Shown here: positions 37,237-46,356 of the stretch, piece after piece | Numbering within the stretch: position 1 is the stretch's first letter | Layout: each line of letters opens with the position of its first letter | Assembly: GCF_034087045.1 (NCBI RefSeq) | Contig: NZ_CP139247.1 | Location: 7,528,001 to 7,592,000 of the forward strand | Source of the DNA: Chitinophaga sancti | Lineage (GTDB): Bacteria > Bacteroidota > Bacteroidia > Chitinophagales > Chitinophagaceae | Direction: 5' to 3' | DNA length: 64,000 nt | Notes under the pieces: model-generated | What the model was told of the DNA's origin: nothing | The model's database searches: none | Seen by the model: only the letters and a program-made list of their open reading frames with translations | Translations under genes and position numbers: made by a program

Positions 37237-38001
37237 ATGAATAGATTAAAAAATAAAGTAGCAGTTATTACAGGTGGTAATAGTGGCATTGGATTTGGCA
37301 TTGCCCGGGAATTTAAAAATGAAGGTGCTAAAGGAGTCATTGTCGGCCGAAATCAGGAAACTTTAGATAGTTCTGTGGCTCAACTTGGAGATAATTTTAT
37401 AGCCAAGAATGCCGATGTTACCAACCTTGCCGACCTGGAAAGAGTGTTTAAAGAAACATCTGAAAGATTTGGTAAAATAGATGTAATTGTGGCCAATGCA
37501 GGAGGTGCAGTTACAGGGTCAGCATTTGGTTCTGTAGCAGATATTGGTGAAGCTGACTACGACAAGACAATGGATTTAAATCTGAAAAGTGTTTACTTCA
37601 CTGTTCATAAAGCACTACCTTATATGAATGATGGTAGTTCTATTATTCTTATCGCGTCAAATGCAGCACACCGGGCATATCCGTCCTTTACGCTTTATGG
37701 TGCTGCAAAAGCGGCTGTCATCCATTTTGCAAAGGGATTTTCAAACGACCTTTTAGGTAGAAAAATCAGAGCAAATGTAATATCACCAGGCACAACAGAT
37801 ACACCTGTATTTGACCGGTTTATTCCTGCAGAACAACTTGAAGCTGTAAAAAAATACTGGGCAGATGTAATGCCTATCGGCAGAATTGGGCAACCATCTG
37901 ACATTGGCAAAACAGCTGTTTTCCTGGCTTCTGATGATTCTTCATTTATGCTTGGTGCTGAGCTCCTTGTTGATGGTGGTCTAAGCTATTTGTCTAAATA
38001 A
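37237..38001 (+). CDS. SDR family oxidoreductase
   Basis: 254 residues of classical short-chain dehydrogenase: cofactor loop TGGNSGIG (13-20), NAG at about 88, catalytic Ser (about 141) and YGAAKAA (Tyr about 154, Lys about 158), and a C-terminal FLASDDSSFMLGAELLVDGG. Preference for NADP(H) is not clear. Divergent HxlR regulator upstream suggests inducible expression. Substrate unknown. Confidence 0.93.
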   Translation: MNRLKNKVAVITGGNSGIGFGIAREFKNEGAKGVIVGRNQETLDSSVAQLGDNFIAKNADVTNLADLERVFKETSERFGKIDVIVANAGGAVTGSAFGSVADIGEADYDKTMDLNLKSVYFTVHKALPYMNDGSSIILIASNAAHRAYPSFTLYGAAKAAVIHFAKGFSNDLLGRKIRANVISPGTTDTPVFDRFIPAEQLEAVKKYWADVMPIGRIGQPSDIGKTAVFLASDDSSFMLGAELLVDGGLSYLSK

Positions 38002-38054
38002 TTGCCCCACGCTGGCGCCAGTTTGTAACTCATGCCAATAAAACAATTTTCAAA

Positions 38055-38132
38055 ATGAGTAAATCAGAAAACAAAGTTGCGGGATACGCAATTATCGGCT
38101 TCGGCAACAAAGGAGATGGAGGAAAGTTATAA
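38055..38132 (+). pseudogene. 5' remnant of a gene (MSKSENKVAG...)
   Basis: A 25-codon frame starts at ATG 38055 (MSKSENKVAGYAIIGFGNKG) and stops at 38130. The first residues look like the start of an SDR-type protein, the remainder does not. It overlaps the DUF4241-like fragment in another frame; probably deletion scars. Confidence 0.35.
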
Positions 38133-38298
38133 GAATACGTGGTCGTGGTTGATGAAGGAATTCGATGGGCATACGATTGCATTGCTTAGTTCCGGATGGG
38201 GAGATGGGTTTAATGCGGGTTATATTGGGTATGATAAAGAGGGGAAGATAGGCTGGTTGGTGACGGATTTTGGAATGATTGGAGGAGGCGTAAAATGA
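38100..38298 (+). pseudogene. C-terminal fragment of a DUF4241-like protein
   Basis: About 60 codons read SYKNTWSWLMKEFDGHTI, SSGWGDGFNAGYIGYDKEGK, LVTDFGMI. This matches the end of DUF4241 proteins (GDGxYxxYxGxDxxGxxxxLVTDF). The N-terminal two thirds are missing. ATG at 38077 is out of context, so I treat it as a remnant. Confidence 0.55.
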
Positions 38299-38308
38299 TT
38301 TAAAGAGG

Positions 38309-38340
38309 TTGGAAGCCTGCGCTGTGCGCGGGCTTTTTTT
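38309..38340 (+). terminator. Terminator GC hairpin with T-run
   Basis: AGCCTGCGC, TGT, GCGCGGGCT then T6. The same hairpin plus the trailing word TTTTTTTGGAGTATCA recurs at 39652-39690 on the other side of the zeta-toxin unit. Confidence 0.7.
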
Positions 38341-38428
38341 GGAGTATCAATGCTCAATTGGATTTTTTATATGGTACAGGTTTAGAAAAAAGTAATACAG
38401 TTGTAGTAAATTAATTCAACCAAATATC

Positions 38429-39370
38429 ATGGGTAGATACGCAAGGTTACTCTTAGATATTAATCAGGTGGATCATTTTCTTACTACTGTGTTGGAGTTT
38501 GAACCGGAAGAAGATGAAAGAGATATTGCTTTTAAAATTGTGAGCAGTGAGAAGGCATTGATTGACTATGATAATCCAGGGGTACATACATTGATGTACG
38601 ATAATTATCGTGATCGGAATTATAAAACGGAGGCGGCAAGGTGGGCGCTAAGGAAGCAAATTATTGATGAATTGATAACGATGGTAAGGCTGGATGATGA
38701 TGATGAGATATGTTTGGGGAAAGGTGGTGCTTTGCCTACGACGGGGGTATGGGCAGAAAAGAAGGCGTTTCTTATCATTGGGTTGCCGGCTTCAGGGAAA
38801 TCAGGGATTAGTAATATGATTGCGGATAAAAATCATGCGATCATTATTGATTCGGATTATGCGAAGAGGAAGTTGCCTGAGTTTCATAAATTACCATGGG
38901 GGGCGTCGCTTGTGCATCTTGAATCCAGACAAATCACATCTGGGTTTCGGGATAATCCTAAGAAAATTAAACCATTGCAAACCTTATCAATTGAGAAAGG
39001 TTACAATATCGTTATACCCTCAATAGGTAATAATGCAGAAAAACTCACCAGAACAGCCGAAGACCTAAAAAGGGTAGGTTATGAGGTGCATCTTACACTA
39101 GCCGCTCTGCCTAAACGCCAGGCTACAATTCGGGCTCTCAGGAGATATAACCAGTCAGGACGTTATGTACCGTTAGGTATGATCTTCGACGATTTAGGAA
39201 ATGATCCGAGTTTGACATATTATTTCCTAAGATGCCAGAGGAATGATCTATTTAAAAGTTTCGGAGCTATTTCCACAGATGTCGAATTGGGACAACCATA
39301 TGTTACCGTTAATCTGGAAGGAGATAATCCTGCAGCCATGTTCAGATTCGAAATAATAAACTTAAACTAA
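38429..39370 (+). CDS. Zeta-toxin family kinase
   Basis: 313 residues. The P-loop GLPASGKSGISN (about 118-129) and IIIDSDYAKRKLPEF (catalytic Asp region) match zeta toxins, which phosphorylate UDP-N-acetylglucosamine or related sugars. GYEVHLTLAALPKRQATIRALRRYNQSGRYVP is the typical downstream segment. The first 115 residues (MGRYARLLLDINQVDHFL) form an extra domain not in epsilon/zeta of Firmicutes. Stop codon is 4 bp from a small basic protein gene that is the likely partner. The pair is bracketed by near-identical terminator repeats. Confidence 0.88.
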   Translation: MGRYARLLLDINQVDHFLTTVLEFEPEEDERDIAFKIVSSEKALIDYDNPGVHTLMYDNYRDRNYKTEAARWALRKQIIDELITMVRLDDDDEICLGKGGALPTTGVWAEKKAFLIIGLPASGKSGISNMIADKNHAIIIDSDYAKRKLPEFHKLPWGASLVHLESRQITSGFRDNPKKIKPLQTLSIEKGYNIVIPSIGNNAEKLTRTAEDLKRVGYEVHLTLAALPKRQATIRALRRYNQSGRYVPLGMIFDDLGNDPSLTYYFLRCQRNDLFKSFGAISTDVELGQPYVTVNLEGDNPAAMFRFEIINLN

Positions 39371-39374
39371 TAAT

Positions 39375-39629
39375 ATGTCAAAAGTAGAAAATCATAGAGG
39401 AAAGTTAGGTAATACAAGTAAAAACCGTCCCAAAAGCAAAGAATTTTCTCGTAAAATCTCACAGGTTGCAGCAAAACGTGCTGTGCATAATAATCAATTG
39501 AGTACGCTTGCGTACAAGGAATTAGTGAGAAAGCATTCAGCAGCGATTGCGTTACTTTGCGAGCAAGAGGAAGATACACTTGATTACGTGATTTTAGGGC
39601 TTCAACAAATGAAAGCCGATAAGCTTTAG
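39375..39629 (+). CDS. Small basic protein, candidate zeta antitoxin
   Basis: 84 residues, rich in Lys/Arg in its first half (MSKVENHRGKLGNTSKNRPK) with a helical, more acidic C-terminus (LCEQEEDTLDYVILGLQQMK). Begins 4 bp after the zeta-like gene. No similarity to epsilon antitoxin that I can see. Antitoxin role is inferred from size and operon only. Confidence 0.6.
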   Translation: MSKVENHRGKLGNTSKNRPKSKEFSRKISQVAAKRAVHNNQLSTLAYKELVRKHSAAIALLCEQEEDTLDYVILGLQQMKADKL

Positions 39630-39651
39630 TAAGTCGATTCCATATTTTATA

Positions 39652-39680
39652 GAGCCCGCGCAGTGCGCGGGCCTTTTTTT
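39652..39680 (+). terminator. Terminator of the zeta unit
   Basis: GCCCGCGCAGTGCGCGGGC followed by T7. Confidence 0.75.
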
Positions 39681-39772
39681 GGAGTATCATTGGAACTTCC
39701 ACCTTATGAATATCGTAGCTCATCCATATATAGCATAATATTGGTAGCATCCACCCCATAAATCCAACAACC

Positions 39773-40792
39773 ATGACATTCAAATACTCTTTAGAAAAGC
39801 AGTCCCCAAGAACCTCACCAGGCGGCATTACCCGTGGTGCCTCTGTAAAGGAATTCCCTGCCTCTGTAAATTTAGCTGGTGTGAGCATGCATTTAGAACC
39901 CGGCGCTATGCGGGAATTACACTGGCATGCCAATGCCGCAGAATGGGCTTATGTGATTAAAGGAAATGTACGAACTACGACAATCGATCCCAACGGTCAA
40001 ACATACATCGATCTGTTTGGACCCGGTGATGTGTGGTATTTTCCACGAGGTTATGGGCATGTATTGCAGTGTATTAGTCAGGAGCCCTGTCACTTTATTT
40101 TAATCTTTGATAATGGAGACTTTTCTGAAGACCACACTTTTAGTATCACCGATTTTGTATCCAGTGTACCTCCTGAAATTGCCGCACAGAATCTTGGATT
40201 GACGCTGGATGAAGTAGCTACCCTACCTCAGAAAGAAGTATACTTCGCACCAGGGAAGTTGCCGGATGTGGGCGCTGGACTGGCCGTAGCAAGAGAGCAT
40301 GTGAGTCTGACCTCTCCACATCGATATCCTTTAGGTGCACAGATGCCTAAATTAGTGCCAGGAGCAGGTACACAGCGAGTGGTGACACAGCAGGAGTTTC
40401 CGATTTCCAGAACGATTACAGGGTCTGTTTTTGAAATTGAACCAGGTGGATTAAGAGAGTTGCACTGGCATCCAAATGCTGATGAGTGGCAGTATTTTAT
40501 TCAGGGGAATGCGGAGATGGGGGTGTTTCTCGCGGAGGGACAGTTTGTAAAAGATCAGTTTGAGGCAGGAGATATTGGATATGTACCAATGGGTGCAGGA
40601 CATTATATTAAGAATACAGGAGAGGAGAAATTGATTGTACTATTAGGGTTTAATAGTGGGAATTATGAAGCCATAGATTTGAGTATGTGGTTGAGCGGAA
40701 ATCCAAAAGATATATTAGAAGCCAACTTTGGCACATCAAAAAGTATTGTCGAGAAGTTTCCGAATAAGGAGGCATTTATTATTAGGAAATAA
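39773..40792 (+). CDS. Bicupin oxalate decarboxylase family protein
   Basis: 339 residues with two cupin domains. Metal motifs: ELHWHANAAEWAYVIKG with later GYGHVLQ, and ELHWHPNADEWQYFIQG with GAGHYIKN; each gives the three His and one Glu that bind Mn. The lid segment SEDHTFSITDF matches SENST of Bacillus OxdC, whose Glu is required for decarboxylation rather than oxidation. No signal peptide. Expected reaction: oxalate to formate and CO2. It stands alone, with no frc/oxc genes nearby. Confidence 0.88.
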   Translation: MTFKYSLEKQSPRTSPGGITRGASVKEFPASVNLAGVSMHLEPGAMRELHWHANAAEWAYVIKGNVRTTTIDPNGQTYIDLFGPGDVWYFPRGYGHVLQCISQEPCHFILIFDNGDFSEDHTFSITDFVSSVPPEIAAQNLGLTLDEVATLPQKEVYFAPGKLPDVGAGLAVAREHVSLTSPHRYPLGAQMPKLVPGAGTQRVVTQQEFPISRTITGSVFEIEPGGLRELHWHPNADEWQYFIQGNAEMGVFLAEGQFVKDQFEAGDIGYVPMGAGHYIKNTGEEKLIVLLGFNSGNYEAIDLSMWLSGNPKDILEANFGTSKSIVEKFPNKEAFIIRK

Positions 40793-41433
40793 CTTACGGT
40801 CTGATTGTTTTAGCAACCGCTGTGGCAAATGCATATGGCGGGTTATGACTACTGCCTGGGCTTTTTTTATTGCATTAGGTTCCAATCCGTTATTCAGGCG
40901 AATGGTGGCGATAAAACCACTATCTGTAACGACTTTGGAAACATTATTCAGCGTACGAGGCACAAACCCAAACTCCTGGTAAGGATAGATAGATCAGGTA
41001 TAAGGGGCCGAAAGACGGGACTGGAATGCAGGAGATGCTGATGCCGACGAGTTGATTATGGGGGGTGGGTAGTTCTGTGCGTTGATTATGAATAGGAAGT
41101 TTAGTGGGGCTACCAGAAGAGTGTCTATTGGACATGTGTCAACGGAGGGGGATGATAGGGTTGTTGAAGGATGGAGATGAAATGTGGACAGGTATATTTT
41201 GGAGGATGAGGAGATAGAAAAGAGCAAAAAGGAGTTTGTGGTGGTAAAAAAGGTGTTGACAACAAGATGGCTGAGGCAGTATAGGGCTTTGGTGACAAAT
41301 GCTAGTAGTGGAGCGGTTTTGAGGAGTGATTTGTAGGAGTCTTTGGGAGTATTGTTGGGAGATATTTGAAAAATGTTTTACACATTTTGAAAAAATATTT
41401 GGAGATTTTCATTCAGTTTTTCACATTTGCAGC
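40793..41433. other. 640-bp region without a supported gene
   Basis: Contains short leftward frames (for example 40736-40963, VSKVVTDSGFIATIRLNNG) with no start context and no family match, and a G-rich stretch at 41000-41300. Probably decayed DNA. Confidence 0.5.
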
Positions 41434-41518
41434 GGAGAAATGGCAGAGCGGTCGAATGCGGCGGTCTTGAAAACCGTTGACTGTAACAGGTCCGGGGGTT
41501 CGAATCCCTCTTTCTCCG
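41434..41518 (+). tRNA. tRNA-Ser (TGA)
   Basis: Acceptor GGAGAAA/TTTCTCC, anticodon loop CTTGAAA with TGA, a long variable arm (GACTGTAACAGGTC) typical of class II tRNA, T arm GGGGG/CCCTC, discriminator G; CCA not encoded. Confidence 0.96.
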
Positions 41519-41519
41519 C

Positions 41520-41560
41520 AAGCTTTAAGCCTTCAAGTCGAAAGATTTGGAGGCTTTTTG
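41520..41560 (+). terminator. Terminator of tRNA-Ser (shared hairpin module)
   Basis: A 13-bp stem (with G-T pairs) capped by GAAA: AAGCCTTCAAGTC / GATTTGGAGGCTT. The same module follows the second tRNA-Asp (59385) and, decayed, appears at 44455; a relative is at 60485. Confidence 0.8.
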
Positions 41561-41607
41561 CCTATTTATAGGCCTTAATGATTTCTAATTGAGTACCATG
41601 GTTCTTA

Positions 41608-41850
41608 CTAATCCTCAGGTCTTATATATACTCTCACCTTGATATTTCCATCATCTTTGCTCAAATCATTTTCTATTCCTGCAGGATTTCCGATAAGGCC
41701 TTCTGGGTCATAAACAAAGCATAAAAGTGTTTCACAATCGGGATGCATTTGATATCTGGCAATATCTTCTATTAATTGGCTACCAACTTCTTTAGCAGTT
41801 AAACCTCGTCTTGCTTTCTTCCTTAGCTTTGTAAAAAATAAACATCCTAC
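41608..41850 (-). pseudogene. C-terminal fragment of a DpnII/MboI-like PD-(D/E)XK nuclease
   Basis: About 70 residues (LTAKEVGSQLIEDIARYQ; CETLLCFVYDPEGLIGNPAG; ENDLSKDDGNIKVRVYIRP) match the end of the DpnII-MboI-like REase family. The N-terminal catalytic part is absent, and homology stops at about 41830-41850 where an unrelated response-regulator fragment begins on the other strand. Confidence 0.55.
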
Positions 41851-42013
41851 TGTAAAAGTGATCATGATCTCTGGTGTTGATGCGGCCGCTCAGGATGTAG
41901 CGCTGGAAAATGGTGCTGATGCTTTTCTCAAAAAACCATTTACCAAAACGCAGTTGCACCAGACGGTTACAGATATACTGAATACGGAAGAAGCTGTTAA
42001 TTCGCCTGCCTAA
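41835..42013 (+). pseudogene. C-terminal fragment of a response-regulator receiver domain
   Basis: The plus frame reads KHPTVKVIMISGVDAAAQDV, ENGADAFLKKPFTK and ends at TAA 42011-42013. The conserved beta4 Ser-Gly and the KP of beta5 are present; the phosphorylated Asp and everything upstream are gone. It abuts the nuclease fragment tail to tail... both are deletion remnants. Confidence 0.6.
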
Positions 42014-42295
42014 ACTTGCAATTAATTGTCATCCATTTTGCGGATATGTTGTAACCCGGAGAAGGTACCAGTCATTAAAACTGTCATTTTTATCTTTTAT
42101 AGTGGTCATCTTATTGACCCTACAAAACTACTATGCGCCTTTTCCGGATACTTATGCGTAACAGCTCAAACTTTTTGCGGGAAGCGGCTCCATACCCATT
42201 ACGATATGGTCAGCGACTATGCATTAGAGGGCAGGCTTTGAAGAGGTTCCCTGTAAATGACATAGTCCCATCTCGATTGTTTGTCACCCTACTAA
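42014..42295. other. Spacer without a recognisable gene
   Basis: Nothing supported. Confidence 0.4.
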
Positions 42296-42334
42296 TATAA
42301 CAATGCCGGAGATCTTGTCTCCGGCATTGTTATA
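42296..42334. terminator. Strong bidirectional terminator
   Basis: 17-bp perfect stem TATAACAATGCCGGAGA with a TCTTG loop, 43 bp past the SDR stop. Confidence 0.8.
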
Positions 42335-42376
42335 TTACATATAGCAGTCTATATCGTTTATTCACATTAAATACAA

Positions 42377-43129
42377 TTACAGCGCCACGCCACCAGTCAC
42401 CTCGATCCGCTGTCCATTCACCCATTTGGCATCATCACTGCAAAGGAAAGACACTACACCACCTACATCATCAGGCTGGCCGACACGCCCCAGTGCCGTG
42501 ATACCTTCTACAAATTTGCGCATTTCAGGACTGTCCTCCATAGCAGCACCGCCAAAGATAGCTCCCGGCGCCACCACATTTGCTGTAATGCCTCTTGAAC
42601 CAAGTTCAGCAGCCAGATACCTGGTATATACATCCAGGCCACCCTTCATAATTCCGTAAGCTGAAACTCCCGGGTAGGAGATCCTCGATACAGCAGATGA
42701 AATGTTTACAATTTTTCCGCCATCTTGCAAAAGTGGTAACATTTTTTGAGTGAGGAAGTAAACGCCTTTCAGATGGATGTTCATCATCTCATCAAACTTG
42801 CTTTCTGTGGTCGCCTCAATGGGCGCATTATAACTGGTACCAGCGTTATTTATCAGGAAATCAAAGTGAGTCCTTCCAAATGTGGTGTCCAGTGCATTGC
42901 TTAGTTGTACTCCAAAGGCTTCGAAACTTTTAACGTCCATCGTATTGAGTGGCAGGGCTATAGCCTTACGGCCCAGCATATGAATAGCGGCTATCGTCTC
43001 TTCCGCACTTGTCTTGTTGTTAACATAAGTGATAATGATATCGTTGCCTTTCTGTGCCAGGCTTACTGCAATATTCTGACCGATACCCCTTCCTCCGCCT
43101 GTTATTAACGCAATTTTTGATGTGCTCAT
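42377..43129 (-). CDS. SDR family oxidoreductase
   Basis: 250 residues: TGGGRGIGQ cofactor loop, NNAG at about 91, catalytic Ser of NISSAVS and YGIMKGG (Tyr/Lys), C-terminal WVNGQRIEVTGG. Divergent in feel from the SDR at 37237 (about one third identical by eye). The next gene upstream on the same strand is an AraC-type regulator with an internal stop, which probably once controlled it. Substrate unknown. Confidence 0.92.
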   Translation of the reverse strand: MSTSKIALITGGGRGIGQNIAVSLAQKGNDIIITYVNNKTSAEETIAAIHMLGRKAIALPLNTMDVKSFEAFGVQLSNALDTTFGRTHFDFLINNAGTSYNAPIEATTESKFDEMMNIHLKGVYFLTQKMLPLLQDGGKIVNISSAVSRISYPGVSAYGIMKGGLDVYTRYLAAELGSRGITANVVAPGAIFGGAAMEDSPEMRKFVEGITALGRVGQPDDVGGVVSFLCSDDAKWVNGQRIEVTGGVAL

Positions 43130-43207
43130 TTGTCGTATTTTTTGATTAAAAGACAGTACAAAATTGCGGTAATTGCCAGATGGGGCCTATGTTATCAGCA
43201 ATCCATT

Positions 43208-44251
43208 TTATGTATAATTCAAACTTTTTGCCTGGGAGCGATACGTACCCGGGGGAATAGAGGTTTCATTCTTAAAGAACTTTGCGAAATGCGCAAAGTC
43301 TGAAAATCCAAGGCTATCAGCGATTTCCGCAATAGTCCAGTTTGTTTGACGTAGTAAGATCTGCGCCTACTTCAGGATCCTTCCGGCTATCAATGCAGAT
43401 GTTGTCAGGCCAGTGGTTTCTTTTAATATTTTATTCAGGTGATTGACGTGTATATTGAGCTCGTTAGCATAGTCTGCGGCAGTTCGCAATTTGATTTCCT
43501 GATGAGGATTGTCCAGTGGGAACTGCCTTTCCAGCAGCTCAATAAACAGGGACGTTGTGCGTGCGAAATTGCTGTGATTGGGGTGAGCCATTATCGTTGA
43601 CTGCAACTGTTGTCCAAAATGGATGAGCTCAAGTGTATAAGTACGCAGCAGGTCATATTTGTAAGCATAAGTTGAGGTGATAGCGGTATGCATCTTTTCA
43701 TAGATGCTCTTCACTATTTTCACGTCCCCCTTCTCCAGCGAGAACAAAGGATGTTCAGGTGATTTATAGATCGGCAGTTCGTCCAGCACTACACCACTCC
43801 TGGTTGGATGAAGGAACTCTGGCGTGAACACACAACACATGCCCGACTGCCTTTCCATCGGCAACCAGGTTATAGGGCTTTTGGGTGTCGTAAATATCAA
43901 TGTTGGCTGCGAGAGGCTTCTAATGCCATCAGGGTAGCCAATTTTTGATTGGCCTACCAACAGACTGACTTTATAAAAGGTACGGCATTGATAAGGTTGG
44001 GTCGGCATATCCTGAACGGTCTGCCGGATCTTTGACATGTTAAAGACATTGAAATGGCCGATCTCATCCTGAATACCGGCTGGTAACAAGGCCTTTAGTT
44101 CAAGCGAAGACCCGGAGGCGAAGTGTTTGTCAAGATCATTAAACGATACACTATTCATAGCACAATATGTATAAATCAAATTTAGCCAATTTTTCTGACT
44201 ACCCGTTTTGATCTCTGCAGGCTGTCTTACTATACAAGATCTGTTTAACAA
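43208..44251 (-). pseudogene. AraC family regulator interrupted by one in-frame amber codon
   Basis: The first 294 codons (44251-43367) end RILK-TAG. In the same frame the next 53 codons read AQILLRQTNWTIAEIADSLG, FSDFAHFAKFFKNETSIPPG, TYRSQAKSLNYT and then TAA at 43208, which is exactly the second half of the AraC HTH pair. A C-to-T change of CAG (Gln) to TAG explains it. The 348-codon length restored is normal. Without the second HTH the product would not bind DNA properly. Could be true loss, an assembly error or suppressed. Confidence 0.88.
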
Positions 44252-44430
44252 TCGACTGATATCCGGGAGTGAACTGCGAATTCAATTTGTACCAGGGCAT
44301 TTCAAATTACATTCATGTAAGTCAGAAGTGACAGGCAGAGATACTATTAATATCCAAATAGACTATTGACAAACAATGCAGTGTGTTTCATCAAAAAATG
44401 TCAAAATTTCAAACAAACTATCCGTAAACC

Positions 44431-44495
44431 GGTTCGACTTTGTGCCCCCCGCAAGCTTTAAACCTTCAGGTCAAAAGATCCGGGGGCTTTGTATT
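44431..44495 (+). other. Decayed tRNA 3' end with its terminator module
   Basis: GGTTCGACT followed by CCCCCCGCAAGCTTTAAACC mimics a T loop, acceptor end and the CTTTAAGCCTT module found after tRNA-Ser (41519) and tRNA-Asp (59379). The hairpin (AACCTTCAGGTC / GATCCGGGGGCTTT) is degenerate. No tRNA 5' half remains. Confidence 0.5.
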
Positions 44496-44538
44496 TTGAG
44501 CCGATATTATATCTTTAGGATAATTAAAGTCTGGAATT

Positions 44539-45339
44539 ATGAATTTTAGATCACTGACCATAGCCATTACCATCCTTTTTGCTGCCTGTGATAACAACAA
44601 TCAGCCGAAAGAAGAAAATAGTTTACCCGCATTTATGGAGTATACCGTCCTAAATGTATACCCTCACGACACAACGTCCTATACAGAAGGCCTATTAGTC
44701 CACAACAACGAACTATTTGAAAGTACTGGCCGTGAAGGATTTAGTAAGTTTGCCCAAATAGACCTCACTACCGGTAAGCCAATCAGAGAGCATTATATTG
44801 ACAAATCTATTTTTGGAGAAGGCATCGCGATCTTCGACAACAAAATATTCCAACTTACCTACCGTAGTAATAAGATCTTTGTTTACGATCTGAAGGATTT
44901 TAAAAAAATAGCTGAATACCCATGGCCCGGAGAAGGTTGGGCATTGACGCACGACGGAAAAAGTCTCATAGCCAGTACCGGCACCTCCAATCTGCAATAC
45001 CTGGATCCAAATACACTACAGGTGCAAAAGACACTTAGTGTGACCGATCAGAACGGTCCGGTTACTAACATCAACGAATTGGAATATGTAGATGGGTTTA
45101 TTTACGCCAACCAGTTTCTGACCAATAATATTTTGAAGATTAATGCGGAAAGTGGACGCGTTGTTGCGAAAGCAGACCTGACGGATATCTTTGCGCATGG
45201 TGGCAAGGTATTCAATCCTGATCAGCTGCCTGACCCTCATGAAGACGTATTGAATGGCATCGCTTATGATAGTGCAAGGGCCAGCTTTCTGATAACCGGA
45301 AAACAATGGCCTTATTTATTTGAAGTGAAGTTCAGGTAA
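44539..45339 (+). CDS. Glutaminyl-peptide cyclotransferase (bacterial beta-propeller type), lipoprotein
   Basis: 266 residues with a lipoprotein signal (ITILFAACDNN, Cys about 17). Motifs of the plant/bacterial glutamine cyclotransferase family: SYTEGLLVHNNELFESTG, IFQLTYRSN, GEGWALTHDGKSLIASTGT, INELEYVDGFIYANQFLTNNI, LNGIAYD, FLITGKQWPYLFEV. It converts N-terminal Gln to pyroglutamate on exported proteins. Stands alone; no operon partner evident. Confidence 0.93.
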   Translation: MNFRSLTIAITILFAACDNNNQPKEENSLPAFMEYTVLNVYPHDTTSYTEGLLVHNNELFESTGREGFSKFAQIDLTTGKPIREHYIDKSIFGEGIAIFDNKIFQLTYRSNKIFVYDLKDFKKIAEYPWPGEGWALTHDGKSLIASTGTSNLQYLDPNTLQVQKTLSVTDQNGPVTNINELEYVDGFIYANQFLTNNILKINAESGRVVAKADLTDIFAHGGKVFNPDQLPDPHEDVLNGIAYDSARASFLITGKQWPYLFEVKFR

Positions 45340-45440
45340 ACTCGTCATCATAAAATTGCATATGACTTGCAAGTAATTTGGATACACCTTTACACGGTTT
45401 GGAAACATCGCATTCTCCGTCTTTAGGGAAATTTGCATTC

Positions 45441-46352
45441 ATGCAACAATCAGTAAAATTTAAGAACAGCACATGGCTGGTAGCAGCCAATCTTCATCTG
45501 CCTGAGAATTTTGATGCGCAACATCAATATCCGGCTATTATATGCGTGCATCCGGGAAGTAGTGTAAAGGAGCAAACGGCCGGTCTGTATGCAGAAAAAC
45601 TAGCGCAGGCAGGGTTTGTAGCACTGGCTTTCGATGCTTCTTTTCAAGGGGAGAGTGGCGGCGAACCACGGTATCTTGAAGATCCTGCTACCAGGGTGGA
45701 AGATATCAGGTGTGCGGTGGATTATCTTACCACTATAGCATTTATAGCTAATGATCGTATTGGCGTACTGGGCATTTGTGCAGGTGGTGGCTATGCGGCA
45801 AATGCTGCCTTAACTGAAAAACGGATTAAAGCAGTAGGCACTGTGGTTGCGGCGAATTTTAGCCGTGCTTACCGGGAGTTGAATGCATTACAGATATTGG
45901 AGGCTGTGGGTCAACAACGTACTGCAGAAGCTAACGGAGCAGAACCGCTGATCACGCAATGGACACCGGCATCTATTGAAGAAGCGAAGCAGGCTGGGCC
46001 TGTAGAAGTGGATATGGCAGCAGCCATCGATTATTACAGAACGCCTAGAGGAGAACATCCAAATTCCTGTAATAAGTTGCGGTTTACAGGTATGGGAGCC
46101 GCTATTGCATTTGATGCATTTCATCTTGCAGATCAGTTGCTGACACAGCCGCTTATGGTAATAGTTGGAGATAAAGTCGGTGCATTTGGTTCTTACAGAG
46201 ATGGATTTGAATTGTATAATAAGGCTGCTGCTGTCAATAAAAGTATTCATGTAGTGCAGGGTGCGGGTCATTATGATTTATATGATCAGCCTTTTGCTAC
46301 TACTGAAGCGCTTGGTAAACTGGTGCCGTTCTTTAATAGTGTACTTTTGTAG
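45441..46352 (+). CDS. Alpha/beta hydrolase (dienelactone-hydrolase-like)
   Basis: About 303 residues from MQQSVKFKNSTW (45441); the ORF begins at 45378 but its first 21 codons are not conserved-looking. Oxyanion segment CVHPGSSVKEQT, nucleophile elbow LGICAGGGYAA (Cys in place of Ser, as in dienelactone hydrolases), Asp in VGDKVGAFG region and catalytic His of GAGHYDLYDQP. Probably hydrolyses esters or lactones; substrate unknown. Directly precedes an AraC regulator gene on the same strand, 4 bp apart. Confidence 0.85.
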   Translation: MQQSVKFKNSTWLVAANLHLPENFDAQHQYPAIICVHPGSSVKEQTAGLYAEKLAQAGFVALAFDASFQGESGGEPRYLEDPATRVEDIRCAVDYLTTIAFIANDRIGVLGICAGGGYAANAALTEKRIKAVGTVVAANFSRAYRELNALQILEAVGQQRTAEANGAEPLITQWTPASIEEAKQAGPVEVDMAAAIDYYRTPRGEHPNSCNKLRFTGMGAAIAFDAFHLADQLLTQPLMVIVGDKVGAFGSYRDGFELYNKAAAVNKSIHVVQGAGHYDLYDQPFATTEALGKLVPFFNSVLL

Positions 46353-46356
46353 TAGC

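Noticed and set aside
40736..40963. Leftward 75-aa frame with protein-like composition
   Set aside because: Overlaps the oxalate decarboxylase 3' end, lacks start context and matches no family I know.
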